Source: Ecytonucleospora hepatopenaei
Lineage: Eukaryota > Microsporidia > Enterocytozoonidae
Assembly: GCA_026692725.1 (NCBI GenBank)
Contig: JAPMUG010000008.1
Span: forward strand, 106,299 to 170,298
DNA length: 64,000 nt
Reading direction: 5' to 3'
Under the pieces are notes generated by a model that was given only the letters and a program-made list of their open reading frames with translations, was not told the DNA's origin and searched no databases. This document shows, piece after piece, positions 36,772 through 46,396 of this stretch (positions within the stretch are counted from its first letter, which is position 1; the number at the start of each line of letters is the position of its first letter). A program made the position numbers and the translations under genes.

Positions 36772-37521
36772 ATGATGCTTGTTTTTTGTGTTTTGATTTC
36801 AGCATTGTCCATTTCTGTTAATTTTTATTTTGAATCTCTGGATGTAGATCCGACCATTTCAAAAACAGTAAAAAATATTTCGAAACAATTTAGCGATCGT
36901 ATTCTTGATGGTAAAATATCTATAGTTCCCCAAAATGTTATGTATTATGACGAGTATAGCAAAATTTACAAGGATTTGAGCCGTTGTGCAGGGTCTGAAA
37001 ACGTTAACTGTAGAGTGAATGCTTTAAATAGTGTAGATTTTGTCAAAAAGGACGTGTTTAAAAACACAAGCAAAGTAACATTTGTTTTTATTTCGACGCC
37101 TAAAATCAATGAAAAACAAGACATTTTTATTGATTTTAATATTTGCAACAGTATTTTTATTATAAATATTCATTCTGATAGCATGCATGTTTTGGTAGAA
37201 AATTCACTTAAAAAATACATGCAACTTATCTCTAATGAAATAAGAAGAGATAAAGGAGATAAAAAGACAAATGTTAAAGAATTAGAAGAAAAACTTAAAT
37301 TGTGTGATAAACTATATTCTTATGGTAATAACAAAAATAATTTAGACGAAAATAATGCTAAAAATACTGATGGTTTACACACAAAACAAAATAAAGAAAA
37401 AAAATATAGCAAGCCTTTTAAATATGAAAAGAATCAATTGCAGGGAAAGTTTATAAAAATACAGAGTGATTCTAATGAAGATGTAGAAAGTGATCCAAAT
37501 GGGTTTTTAATTAAAAATTAA
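36772..37521 (+). CDS. Secreted protein, possible degenerate reprolysin-like domain, 249 aa
   Basis: Signal peptide MMLVFCVLISALSIS, then a domain whose pattern (DEYSKIYKDLSRCAGSENVN, then SKVTFVFISTPK, FNICNSIFIINIH, VENSLKKYMQL) can be aligned by eye with the convergent neighbouring gene at 37650-38336. The order of strands, the Cys before a hydrophobic strand and the helix after it recall the M12B (ADAM/reprolysin) fold, but no HExxH zinc site is present. The C-terminal 90 residues are Lys/Asn-rich and disordered. Secreted role is inferred from the signal peptide. Confidence 0.5.
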   Translation: MMLVFCVLISALSISVNFYFESLDVDPTISKTVKNISKQFSDRILDGKISIVPQNVMYYDEYSKIYKDLSRCAGSENVNCRVNALNSVDFVKKDVFKNTSKVTFVFISTPKINEKQDIFIDFNICNSIFIINIHSDSMHVLVENSLKKYMQLISNEIRRDKGDKKTNVKELEEKLKLCDKLYSYGNNKNNLDENNAKNTDGLHTKQNKEKKYSKPFKYEKNQLQGKFIKIQSDSNEDVESDPNGFLIKN

Positions 37522-37649
37522 GTTGTATGATTAGGTTTTTTATATTTGTTTATAATAAAATTTATAGAAAAGATCTATATTTTGATCAAAAAGTTAATAA
37601 TAAAGTGTTTTAAAATATGATAAAAAATTAATAACCAATAGTTTATTAG

Positions 37650-38336
37650 TTATAATGCTAAAATATTGTAAAAACACTTTGAATCAAGTATATTATGTAT
37701 TGTTTCCTCATTTATTGTTAAATGACTTTCAATACCCTCATCACCATTGCTTACAGTTGTAAGTTTAGCATAGTCATCTAATGGTGCTCCAATAGCCTTA
37801 AGTACTGCGTTTCCGAATGATGACATAAGCATTTCTTTATTGCTTTCTCTAAATATTGCAATTCTGTTTGAACATTCAATATTTACTTTATGCATAACCA
37901 AAGGAACATCCACGTGTGCAGAATTGAAGATTTCGGTATGATTATCAGCTTTGCATGGTAAAAGCACAATATAGTGGCTAGACGCATCTATCACGTTTAT
38001 GTTATTTAAGAGGGTGGTTACTGAAGTCATTGATCCTTCGCATATGGTTTCGTCCAGTTGATCCATGACAGGGTGTGATGCCGGACTTTCCAGGTCAATT
38101 TGAATTTTTAAGTTGTTTTCTCTGAATCTTACGGATTTATTGAGTTCATTCTGTACTTCATCCTTTATCATGTGCAAGTCAGCGCCGAGAGACTCGTGTG
38201 TTTGTTCGTAATATTTGGAGTATTCCTGGGGTGCAAGCACTTTTATGGTGAAAATGGTTTTTTGTTCTTGTGGTGTTGCACTTGCTTCGTGGGTTGTTCT
38301 TGTTTGAGCATGCATAAAATAATTTACAAATAACAT
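37650..38336 (-). CDS. Probable secreted protein, degenerate reprolysin (M12B)-like domain, 228 aa
   Basis: Starts MLFVNYFMHAQTRTTHE, a weak signal segment with possible cleavage after HAQ. The core reads FTIKVLAPQEYSKYYEQ, DLHMIKDEVQNELNKS, LKIQIDLESP, HYIVLLPCK, then CSNRIAIFRESNKEMLMSSF and GNAVLKAIGAPLDD. This order mimics an M12B domain up to the zinc-helix position, where a metzincin would have HExxHxxGxxH; here the His and Glu positions are Asn, Ala, Lys and Leu while the Gly is kept. So if related, it is catalytically dead. Gene is less A-run-rich than its neighbours. Confidence 0.48.
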   Translation of the reverse strand: MLFVNYFMHAQTRTTHEASATPQEQKTIFTIKVLAPQEYSKYYEQTHESLGADLHMIKDEVQNELNKSVRFRENNLKIQIDLESPASHPVMDQLDETICEGSMTSVTTLLNNINVIDASSHYIVLLPCKADNHTEIFNSAHVDVPLVMHKVNIECSNRIAIFRESNKEMLMSSFGNAVLKAIGAPLDDYAKLTTVSNGDEGIESHLTINEETIHNILDSKCFYNILAL

Positions 38337-38484
38337 GTTTGTTAGTTATCATAATGTTTTAAATAATTTCTGAAACTTTGTTTTATAAAAGAGTGTAAAC
38401 TAAACAAATTTTATTAATTTATTAATAAAAACATGTTTGTTATAGATAAAAAATTAAAAAGATTTTTAATATGCAGTACCCTTA

Positions 38485-39525
38485 ATGAATTTTTTTAATT
38501 TATTTATGGTTGCTAAATGCAAAAGTAATTCTAAAAACTTGTGGCAAACAGTTAAAGTAGATGTTGATAAACATGTTTATTTTTGTAACAAAGAATCTTC
38601 AAACACAACTTGTTCTTTGAAGCTTTTTAATTATTTGGAAAATGAGCCTGTAAATAAAAAAAGACATTGTAAATCACTGGTTGTGCTTGAAAATGATTTT
38701 TTTGAAATATCAATAAGAGAAAATGTGGATAAGAAAATATCTATGGCCTGCAAGGGATGCTATGAAAATGCACTTGTTTTTGCTGAATTTATGAAATATG
38801 CACTTGATAACAATGCTTTTTTAGAATTAAAAATAGATGATGAACTTTTTAAATTCATTTTTAATGCAGATAAAAACGGAAGAAGAATATTTTTGCCTGT
38901 TATCAATAAACAAACACTTTTTTACAATCCTTATCAAATAACAAACCATTTTGAAAATCAAAATATTTTGCCTTTTTATTTAAAATCGAGTGAAGAATAC
39001 GATTTTAGCACTGTTTGGCTTAATAATTATGGACCAAAAAAAGACGGTAAATGGTATTTTGAATATAATGGGTGGGAAAATATAAGGGGGAAACCATTAA
39101 TATCATGTGGCAATACGATTGGTTTTATTAGCATTGATGCAATCCATCACGCCATTTTTTCAAATCCCAACACTTCTCGTTTTAAAGAAGATTCTCTTGC
39201 ATTTGCCTATATAAATCCACTAGATGAAGATTTTTTGAGTATTAAGAAAATGTTGCTTAACACTTATATCTTTGAACAGCAATATAATATTTGCCATTTA
39301 TCAAGATACCTGTCTGAAAACAACATTACAGACATTGATTTGAAAAATTTAAAATTTACCAAAGGGAAAAATATTGTTTATGACTTGCATAAAAATACAA
39401 TTAAAGAACATGATAATTTTAAAAAATGGCCTATTTTTACATGTATATCGTTGTCTACTTTGTTTATTATTGTTCTTATTATTAATGTCTATTATTTATA
39501 TAACAAAAAGCACCTCTTAAAATAA
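38485..39525 (+). CDS. Single-pass membrane protein, 346 aa
   Basis: An N-terminal signal-like segment (MNFFNLFMVA) is followed by about 300 lumenal/extracellular residues with eight or more Cys and few hydrophobic runs, then a strong transmembrane helix (PIFTCISLSTLFIIVLIINV) near 316-335 and a short basic tail (YNKKHLLK). FSTVWLNNYGPKKDGKWYFE and GWENIRGKPLISCGNTIGF suggest a beta-rich region. No family known to me. ATG follows TACCCTTA. Type I topology, probably surface or spore-wall related. Confidence 0.6.
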   Translation: MNFFNLFMVAKCKSNSKNLWQTVKVDVDKHVYFCNKESSNTTCSLKLFNYLENEPVNKKRHCKSLVVLENDFFEISIRENVDKKISMACKGCYENALVFAEFMKYALDNNAFLELKIDDELFKFIFNADKNGRRIFLPVINKQTLFYNPYQITNHFENQNILPFYLKSSEEYDFSTVWLNNYGPKKDGKWYFEYNGWENIRGKPLISCGNTIGFISIDAIHHAIFSNPNTSRFKEDSLAFAYINPLDEDFLSIKKMLLNTYIFEQQYNICHLSRYLSENNITDIDLKNLKFTKGKNIVYDLHKNTIKEHDNFKKWPIFTCISLSTLFIIVLIINVYYLYNKKHLLK

Positions 39526-39690
39526 ATTATGTTATTTTATTAAGTTTTTATTAAATATTTTCATAAATTTAAAACATTTAATAAAAATTGTGTTTAAGTC
39601 ATTTTTAAATTAAATGAAACAGAAAAACATTAAATTGTTGCTAAATTAACTAGGTTAATGACTGATATTAAATTATCAAAACAAAATTAT

Positions 39691-39703
39691 AAAATTTTTA
39701 CCC
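39691..39703 (+). promoter_or_regulatory. AAAATTTTTACCC core promoter of the RanBP1 gene
   Basis: AAAATTTTT is followed by ACCC (CCC at 39701-39703) and the ATG at 39707, matching the pattern before other genes in the window. Confidence 0.55.
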
Positions 39704-39706
39704 ATA

Positions 39707-40294
39707 ATGTGTGCTGAAAAGTTAGATTTAGAAAAAGAGAAGACTGCAGAAGAAATAAAAAAGCAAGCTAACGACACAACTTCGCCATTTTTGGTCAAAA
39801 AGGAAAGCAATAAAGAAACAACAGAAAAACCAGAAAAGAACAAAGAACACGAAGAACAGACTAAAGAACTTGAACAAAAAACAGGAAGCGATGCAGTTTT
39901 CTTAAGATCATGCAAGCTATATTTTCTGATGCCGTCTACAAAAAAGTTGGAAACAAGAGGTTCTGGACATATTATGATTTTAAAATCTAAAAGCAAGCTA
40001 CACAAGCTTATTATGATAAGGGATGGAATTAAATTAAAAGGTGCAGATCACTATATTTCGCCATCTTCAAAGCTTGTTAAAGCTGTAAATGTTGAACACT
40101 CATATATATGGGTTGCAGTGGATGATAAAAGTGATGCAGAAGAAAATTATAAAAGAACAACATACTTTGCAACGTTTAAAAATGAGGCGGAAGCGGAAGA
40201 ATTTAAAAAGGCGTATGAAGCAGCACAGGAAAATAATTTGGCTGTATTTTCTGAAATAAAAGAACAGTTAGCCAAGAAAGAGAGTGAAAAATAA
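39707..40294 (+). CDS. YRB1: Ran-binding protein 1
   Basis: 195 residues: an acidic/Lys-rich N-terminal third (about 1-62), then a single Ran-binding domain with the family pattern: SCKLYFLMPSTKKLETRGSG, HIMILKSKSKLHKLIMIRDG (LK...RLLMRRD), YISPSSKLVKA, SYIWVAVDDKSDAEE (WVW) and YFATFKNEAEAEEFKKAYEA. It stimulates Ran GTP hydrolysis with RanGAP on export cargo release. No FG repeats, so RanBP1 rather than Nup50 type. Length and single domain fit Yrb1. Confidence 0.9.
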   Translation: MCAEKLDLEKEKTAEEIKKQANDTTSPFLVKKESNKETTEKPEKNKEHEEQTKELEQKTGSDAVFLRSCKLYFLMPSTKKLETRGSGHIMILKSKSKLHKLIMIRDGIKLKGADHYISPSSKLVKAVNVEHSYIWVAVDDKSDAEENYKRTTYFATFKNEAEAEEFKKAYEAAQENNLAVFSEIKEQLAKKESEK

Positions 40295-40358
40295 ATTTTT
40301 TGCTAGTTTATTTGTTTTTTTTGTTTTAAATATTTTATTTTGCAGAAGTAAATAAAGA

Positions 40359-42281
40359 ATGCAATCGATTGATAAACTTTCAAAATTAATCAATGAAGTT
40401 GAGAGCATGCTTTACGAGAGTAAAAGTAAGAATATTATCAACAATTCAAATAACGATGTCGTTGAAAATATAATCCACGAACTTCAAAAGTTTCAAAATG
40501 AAGTCGAAACAAGCAAGGATATAATTAACAAAAAAATATCTAACCATACCAAAGAGGTACTGCGTTGTTTAGTAACTCTACAGAAAAAATTTAATAAATC
40601 TACTGAAGAAAAAAATGTTAACTTTAAAAGCATGTCACAACAAATCAAAGAATATGAAAGTGCAATTGCAAATTTACAAAAAGATTTAGAAGAAAATGCA
40701 AAAGATTTTGAGATCCTAAAAGATTTAGTGGATTCTGTTACTGATGAAAATAATGCATTAAAAAAAGACAATGCTTTTTTTAAAGAAAAGAACAACAATT
40801 TAGAAAGTAAAATCAATATGTTTGAACATAAATTGAGTGAATTAAAAACAAATTTAAAAGAAAGCAGTGAGAGTGAAATAAAAAAGATTAGTTGCAAAAA
40901 TGTAGAATTTAAAAAAGCTAATGAAGATCTTAAAAATAAAATTGAAAATTTGAAAAAATGTTTAGAAGAAACAGAGAGAGATTTACATAAAAAAGAAACG
41001 GAATGTTCAGGTTTAGAAACAAAATTACATTCTAAAGAACAAGAAAACTTAAAACTTTTAGAAGAAGTAAAAATAAATGAGGAAAAAATTCAAAATTTGG
41101 GAAATGAAAAAGAAGAAGTTGAAGATAAGTTAACAAAAGCAACAAAAAAGGCATTTTTCTTGGAAGCTGATCTTAAAGAGCGTGAAAATGAAAACAAGGA
41201 ACTTGTAAAACAATTGACAGATTTACATAAAAACCAAGCAGAAATAGAAAAAACTTTAAAAAACCTAAATGATGGCGATGAAAATGCACAAAAAATCATT
41301 GAATCCTTAAAGCAACAAAATGCACAATTACAAAATAAAATCACCGAAATAAACCAAAGCAATGAAATGAAAATTCAGTCACTTAAATCTGAATTACAAA
41401 AGAAACAATCGGATATATTTGAGTTAAAAGAAAGTAATGCAAATAATAAAAGAAACGAAGAAATTACAGAGTTAAATAAAAAAATTACAAAATTAGAACA
41501 TGCATGTGCAAGTAAAAATTCTACAATTGAAAAGTTGCAAGGTGATCTTGCGGTTAAAGAAAAAAACATAAAACATGTAGAAGATATATCAGAACATTAT
41601 AAAAATAAGTTAGAAAATATTAAAAAAACCATTAGTAATAAAGAGGAAACAATAAATAAAGAATTAGAAATGATGAAAGAAGAAAATATTCGCTATGCTA
41701 ATGAAATAAACACTCTAAATTCTCATGTAGAGCAACTTGTAGAAGAATTACAAAGTGTAAAAGAAAACTCTTTATTAATAAAAAATCAATCATTAGAAAA
41801 TTTGGCACTTTTACAGAAGGAATCTCGCAATAAAGAAGAAACTTTAAAAGAAAAAATAAAAAATTTAGAAGAAAATACGGTAACCTTGCACAATACACAA
41901 GAGAAGATGAAAAAATATCAAAAACAAATCAGTGAATTGGTTCATGAGAATAAAATTCTTAAAGAAAAAGACGTAAACAGTAGCTTTTCATTTGACGAAA
42001 ATGAAAGTGTGTTTGATTTTGTGGAAAAAAAGAGCGGTGCTTTTTCTAGCGAACTGTTTGAGTTGATTCAGAAGATAATTAATTGCTTTAGTGAAGGCAC
42101 AGTTGAGTGTGATTCTAGATTTTTAAAGATAATTGACAAAACAATAAAAAGGCTTGAGGTTTATGACGATGCAGCTCTTTGCAAACTTGCCGTGCAATTT
42201 AGTTTATGTAAAAAATACATTGAAGAAGTTATAAATGCAAAAACACTGGTTGAAAAAAACAATCACATGCTGAAAAAATAA
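40359..42281 (+). CDS. Long coiled-coil protein with C-terminal helical module, 640 aa
   Basis: Residues about 60-540 are nearly continuous heptads rich in Glu, Lys and Leu (e.g. ENKELVKQLTDLHKNQAEIE). A compact C-terminal module after about 545 (SFSFDENESVFDFVEKKSGA ... CDSRFLKIIDKTIKRLEVYDD) is less charged and contains several Cys. No motor or membrane segment. Such proteins often tether vesicles, spindle poles or Golgi membranes; identity unknown. The C-terminal module might be an anchoring domain and is the better search query. Confidence 0.65.
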   Translation: MQSIDKLSKLINEVESMLYESKSKNIINNSNNDVVENIIHELQKFQNEVETSKDIINKKISNHTKEVLRCLVTLQKKFNKSTEEKNVNFKSMSQQIKEYESAIANLQKDLEENAKDFEILKDLVDSVTDENNALKKDNAFFKEKNNNLESKINMFEHKLSELKTNLKESSESEIKKISCKNVEFKKANEDLKNKIENLKKCLEETERDLHKKETECSGLETKLHSKEQENLKLLEEVKINEEKIQNLGNEKEEVEDKLTKATKKAFFLEADLKERENENKELVKQLTDLHKNQAEIEKTLKNLNDGDENAQKIIESLKQQNAQLQNKITEINQSNEMKIQSLKSELQKKQSDIFELKESNANNKRNEEITELNKKITKLEHACASKNSTIEKLQGDLAVKEKNIKHVEDISEHYKNKLENIKKTISNKEETINKELEMMKEENIRYANEINTLNSHVEQLVEELQSVKENSLLIKNQSLENLALLQKESRNKEETLKEKIKNLEENTVTLHNTQEKMKKYQKQISELVHENKILKEKDVNSSFSFDENESVFDFVEKKSGAFSSELFELIQKIINCFSEGTVECDSRFLKIIDKTIKRLEVYDDAALCKLAVQFSLCKKYIEEVINAKTLVEKNNHMLKK

Positions 42282-42314
42282 ATTTTTTAAAATTTTAGTT
42301 TTTTGTTCCTCAAA

Positions 42315-42860
42315 ATGCTGTTAAAACATAAAATAAGTAAAAACGATGTTATTATAATAAATAAAAACAGTTTGATAGTTTATGAAGAAAATCAAGTGCA
42401 GAGAACAAAATTGAACATAAACACAAACTTTTTTGTAAAAAACAATAATTTTATAAAAACAACTAGTATAATACAAAATAATGAAGGCAAAGATGTTTTA
42501 AAAATTGATTTTTATGAAAAAGAAAATATAACCAACACGTTTGTTTTAAATTCAAACGGGAAGTTACACAACATTTTTATTCAAAATGAACAAATGTATT
42601 TTATCATAAAAAAAGGTAAACTATATGCTATATATAATGAATACAATAAGATTGAACAAAATAATTTATCTTTTATATATGAAAACAACGAAAGTATTTT
42701 ATATGTAAAAAACAATAATATTTTTATTTTTGGTCAAAATGATCCTTTATGTTCTTTGGAAAGCATAAATAATGTGCATTTGCATAAAAATGGATATATA
42801 AAGAACAATAAACTTTATGATTTTACACATAAGTTGATTAAAAGGTTGAACTTGGGTTAA
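42315..42860 (+). CDS. N-terminal part of a split beta-propeller-like gene
   Basis: ATG at 42315 (longer frame starts at TTG). About 181 residues made of short beta strands and hydrophilic turns: MLLKHKISKNDVIIINKNSL, YFIIKKGKLYAIYNEYNKI, NNESILYVKNNNIFIFGQ, HLHKNGYIKNNKLYDF, typical of a beta-propeller blade repeat. The frame stops at TAA (42858) shortly after DFTHKLIK. The next frame continues in the same style (see next entry), and the two overlap over 42842-42860, so one -1 step or one missing base fuses them. I treat it as the 5' half of one gene of about 395 residues. Confidence 0.55.
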   Translation: MLLKHKISKNDVIIINKNSLIVYEENQVQRTKLNINTNFFVKNNNFIKTTSIIQNNEGKDVLKIDFYEKENITNTFVLNSNGKLHNIFIQNEQMYFIIKKGKLYAIYNEYNKIEQNNLSFIYENNESILYVKNNNIFIFGQNDPLCSLESINNVHLHKNGYIKNNKLYDFTHKLIKRLNLG

Positions 42861-43495
42861 ATGTTAGTGTTTTGATTGAAGATAAATCAGGTTGGTATTT
42901 TGCAACAAATGAAAAGGTTTTTTATATGAGTTTTTTAAGTGATGACTGTATATTTCTATTTGAAGTGATGGGTAAAATAGAATATATGTATAAAAAAGAC
43001 GATTTATTGATTGTAAAAACATCACTCATGTTTTATGAATTTACCCTTACAACATATACTCTATCAAGAGAATTTTATTTAATTGATAATTTTTGTGAAA
43101 TAGATAAAGCGGGATATATTAAAGAAAATAAAAAAAGTGATTTTTTAGAAATTAATAATCAAAACAGAGAAATAATATTACCATTTTATACAAATCAAGA
43201 AATTAAAGAAAGTGGAGATGAGTTTGCTATTGCAGATAGAGTTTTGATGGTTTTTTATAAAGGCATAATTTTTGAAAAATATATGTTACCGCGTAGTATT
43301 AATGTTTTTATAGATGGTAATTACATAATATTGCTAAAGCAATCACAAGTTATACTCTATGAACTAACAAATCAAGGTCTTATATGTTATAAAAAGGCTG
43401 GTGTAAAAGGATACTTTATAAATGGATATGTGCATGAAAATGAAATATTTTTAGAACAAGAAAATCAAAGTAAAAACACTTCTATAAAATTTTAA
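42842..43495 (+). pseudogene. C-terminal part of the same split gene, other frame
   Basis: This frame has no ATG at its start; the first ATG is at 42926. It reads from the overlap into ELGLNVSVLIEDKSGWYFAT, then KIEYMYKKDDLLIVKTSLMF and SINVFIDGNYIILLKQSQVI, again beta strands with turns, ending IKF. Without a start or CCC motif it is best explained as the continuation of the preceding frame, shifted by one base near TTAAAAGG. Whether this is a real mutation, a sequencing error or a frameshift site is open. Confidence 0.5.
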
Positions 43496-43596
43496 AATAT
43501 TTTATGCATAATTTTATTTTTATACAATTTATTTTACGTATAATAATAATTAAAGAAATAAAAAATTAAAATTTAAAGTTTACTATAATGTTAAAA

Positions 43597-45624
43597 TTAT
43601 AAAACGTCCTCCTTCTTTGGCTCCTCTTCCTTCTTTTCACCACTTGCTGAAATTGCCTGTGCTAATTCCTGCGCACTTTCTCCTAAACGTGCAACCTGTC
43701 TTTCCATTTCATCTGACTTAACTGAATTCTCATTTGCACTGTACCATTCCTTTAGAGTTTGAAGCACAGTCTCAAAATGCAATTTTTTGTCTTCTGAAAG
43801 ATTCTTTGCATTTGTAAGCTGTTTTTCGTACTCTTCTAATCCCTGTGTATAGAGACGCTTCTGAGTCAAAAGTGCACCGAGTTCTTCGTCTTCAGCTTTA
43901 TGTTTTTTAGCATCTTCCAGCATTTTGTTAATAAAATCTTTGTTACCGCTGATATAATCAGTTTTAAAAACCTTTTCAAATTTCTTCTTTGTCTTCAAAT
44001 CCATTGCAGTCACTGTCAATTTGTAATTAGCATCCATTTTACAGCTAACTTGAATTTGGGGAACACCACGTGGTTGTAATTCATCAAGCTGAAAATCAAA
44101 CTTACCAATTGGATGGTTGTCCTTAAACATTTGTCTCATACCTGATGCTACTTCAACAGTAATCGCCGATTGATTATCACGAACAGTAGTAAAAACTTCG
44201 TGTTGTTCAATTGGAATGACCAAATCCTTTTCCAAGATTGGCTTGAATGAACCGTCTGAAACGCAAATTCCAATAGGCAATGTAGTAATGTCCAACATGG
44301 TTAAAGAACTGTCACCACTTGCTGAATCAGAATTCATGCATAATCTTGCCGCACCTGCCGCAACAGATTTGTCTGGATCAATGGAATCATAGATTGGCAC
44401 GTTTTTAAACTTATTTTTTAAATATTCCTTGATGTATGGAATTCTGGTTGATCCACCCACTAAAACAATCTTTTTTATGGTAGAAATATCAACAGGTTTA
44501 TCTAGCTGGTTCTTGTTTGTATTCATTGGCCTAAACAATCCAATTTCTTTGTTAAAAAGTAAATGATCAATTTTATCATAAACAGGCTGAGATAATTTGT
44601 TAAATTCCGCCTGAGTTAATGACAATTCATACCTTTGCTTATTTGCATCGAAAAAAACATCCTTCATAACTGCGTTAGGATCTGTTTTCCATCTTGTGCA
44701 GCTATTAATTTTAAACTTTTCAATTATAAGACGTAACGTTAATGCTTCATCCTGTGACAAAGTATGTGGAATTAGTGTTTTAAAGTGATCAAACAAATAG
44801 TCATTAACATTTTCTCCTCCCAAAAAATTATCACCGCAGTATTTTGCCACTGTTAATGTAGAATTCTTTTGACCATCATCCATGTCATTTTCTACTTCGA
44901 CTATCGAAATGTCAAATGTACCACCACCTAAATCAAACACCAATGTGCTTTCTTCTTTATCAACCTTTAAATCTGCTGTTTGTGCATATTCAATACAAGC
45001 TGCAGTTGGCTCTTTTGCTATTTTTATTTTTTCAAATCCAGCCATTTGACCTGCTTTTCTTGTTTCCTCTTCCTGCTCAACGCTAAAATATGAAGGGGTT
45101 GTAATCACCACCGATAAAATTTCATACTTGGACGTAATGAGTTGATGAATTTTTGACAATAAAAAGGCAGACAAATCTGTAGGTGAAAATTCAATTTTTG
45201 ACTTGTCGTTTAAAATAACTGGAAACACGTTAATTGCAACTTTGTTGTCAACAATTTTCCTTTCAACATCATATGTCACTGATTTTTTAAATCCTGCAAC
45301 TTCTTTATGATTTGCAAGCAATCCCATCAATCGCTTAAAACCATAGAAAAAATTGTCTGAAGTTTGAGAAGCTTTATTTTTTGCCTGTGCTTCATAACCA
45401 ACACTTATTAATGGTGATTCACCCGTCTTGAACTTGTCAACATAAACTACTGAAGGTATTGTATCCGGTGTTTCTCCTCCAAAATTTAAATATTCAAAGG
45501 ACCTATCTTGGTGGAATATTCCTACACACGAAAAGGTTGTGCCTAAGTCAATACCCACATATACCTTTGGTTTTTGTGCACTGGTTGCATTTGTTTGTAA
45601 TAAAAAGTTCCAAAGTTTAAACAT
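43597..45624 (-). CDS. Hsp70 family chaperone, possibly ER-type
   Basis: 675 residues from the ATG at 45624 (longer frame starts at TTG). Hsp70 signatures are clear: VYVGIDLGTTFSCVGIF (near 23-39), VFDLGGGTFDISIVEV and IVLVGGSTRIPYIKEYL, followed by a substrate-binding domain (PRGVPQIQVS) and helical lid. The N-terminus MFKLWNFLLQTNATSAQKP could be a weak signal sequence. The C-terminus is KKEDVL, neither the cytosolic EEVD nor a clean HDEL/KDEL. So the compartment (ER BiP-like or cytosol) is not settled. GC content is a bit higher than neighbours, as in highly expressed genes. Sense strand reads GGGAGGGGT just before the ATG. Confidence 0.9.
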   Translation of the reverse strand: MFKLWNFLLQTNATSAQKPKVYVGIDLGTTFSCVGIFHQDRSFEYLNFGGETPDTIPSVVYVDKFKTGESPLISVGYEAQAKNKASQTSDNFFYGFKRLMGLLANHKEVAGFKKSVTYDVERKIVDNKVAINVFPVILNDKSKIEFSPTDLSAFLLSKIHQLITSKYEILSVVITTPSYFSVEQEEETRKAGQMAGFEKIKIAKEPTAACIEYAQTADLKVDKEESTLVFDLGGGTFDISIVEVENDMDDGQKNSTLTVAKYCGDNFLGGENVNDYLFDHFKTLIPHTLSQDEALTLRLIIEKFKINSCTRWKTDPNAVMKDVFFDANKQRYELSLTQAEFNKLSQPVYDKIDHLLFNKEIGLFRPMNTNKNQLDKPVDISTIKKIVLVGGSTRIPYIKEYLKNKFKNVPIYDSIDPDKSVAAGAARLCMNSDSASGDSSLTMLDITTLPIGICVSDGSFKPILEKDLVIPIEQHEVFTTVRDNQSAITVEVASGMRQMFKDNHPIGKFDFQLDELQPRGVPQIQVSCKMDANYKLTVTAMDLKTKKKFEKVFKTDYISGNKDFINKMLEDAKKHKAEDEELGALLTQKRLYTQGLEEYEKQLTNAKNLSEDKKLHFETVLQTLKEWYSANENSVKSDEMERQVARLGESAQELAQAISASGEKKEEEPKKEDVL

Positions 45625-45760
45625 ACCCCTCCCAAACAAATAAATTTTTATATGCTTATTTTTTCTGGAAATGTTTTAATTTAAAAAGTGATATTTTAGA
45701 ACAATTTGATATTTTTGTAAAATTGGTGTTTTTTAAAAATTTTTTGAAATACCCATTATA

Positions 45761-46321
45761 ATGAAAATTGACTCTGAAATTAGAAAAAAGTTGGAGGGTT
45801 TTCAAAAAGTTGTTGATGAGCGTTTTGAAGAGTTTATAAAAAAGGACTTTGACTTAAAATTAGAATTTGAAAAACAAAATAAGGAAATTTATAATGAAAG
45901 AGATGAAATCCTAAAAAGTTTTTCTGACGATGACTTAAAAAGTTTAATGACAACTGCGTTCGAAAACTTTCCAGAAATACACCATATGTTACCAACACGT
46001 TGTGAAAATGAAGAATATTATTTTGATTGTGGTTTTATAAAGTTTATTAAAGCTGAATATTTGGAAGGATATAAAATTAAGGTAACAGCTGAGTTTTTTG
46101 AAAATGAATATGTAGAAAATAATCAGTTAGAGAGAACTTTTAGTTTTTTAACTAAAGAAGAAAATTCTACCCAGGTAAAGTATAAAAAGGGTGTTGAGCC
46201 ATGTGCGTTGTTTGCTTATTTTGATTCTGATGAAGAGTCATTAGAAGTTTTTGACATTTTCTATGAATTTTATGCAAATATAACATCTTTGATGTTTGCA
46301 GAAGCACCAGTAACAGAATAA
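45761..46321 (+). CDS. NAP/SET-family histone chaperone
   Basis: 186 residues. A long N-terminal dimerisation helix (RKKLEGFQKVVDERFEEFIK to about 50) with NKEIYNERDEIL fits the NAP family helix (Y-x-x-R-x-x-I). FENFPEIHHMLPT leads to the core: FIKFIKAEYLEGYKIKVTAE and FENEYVENNQLERTFSF, the F-x-F-x-x-NPYF-x-NxxLTKTF pattern. ALFAYFDSD closes it, as SFFxFF in relatives. Short length without an acidic tail fits SET/Vps75 more than Nap1. Starts at ATG after ACCCATTATA. Confidence 0.78.
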   Translation: MKIDSEIRKKLEGFQKVVDERFEEFIKKDFDLKLEFEKQNKEIYNERDEILKSFSDDDLKSLMTTAFENFPEIHHMLPTRCENEEYYFDCGFIKFIKAEYLEGYKIKVTAEFFENEYVENNQLERTFSFLTKEENSTQVKYKKGVEPCALFAYFDSDEESLEVFDIFYEFYANITSLMFAEAPVTE

Positions 46322-46396
46322 AAATTCTTAATTAAATATATTATAGTATTTTAGTGTTTATTTTTTATATAATTTTGTAAAAATTTTATTTATAAC

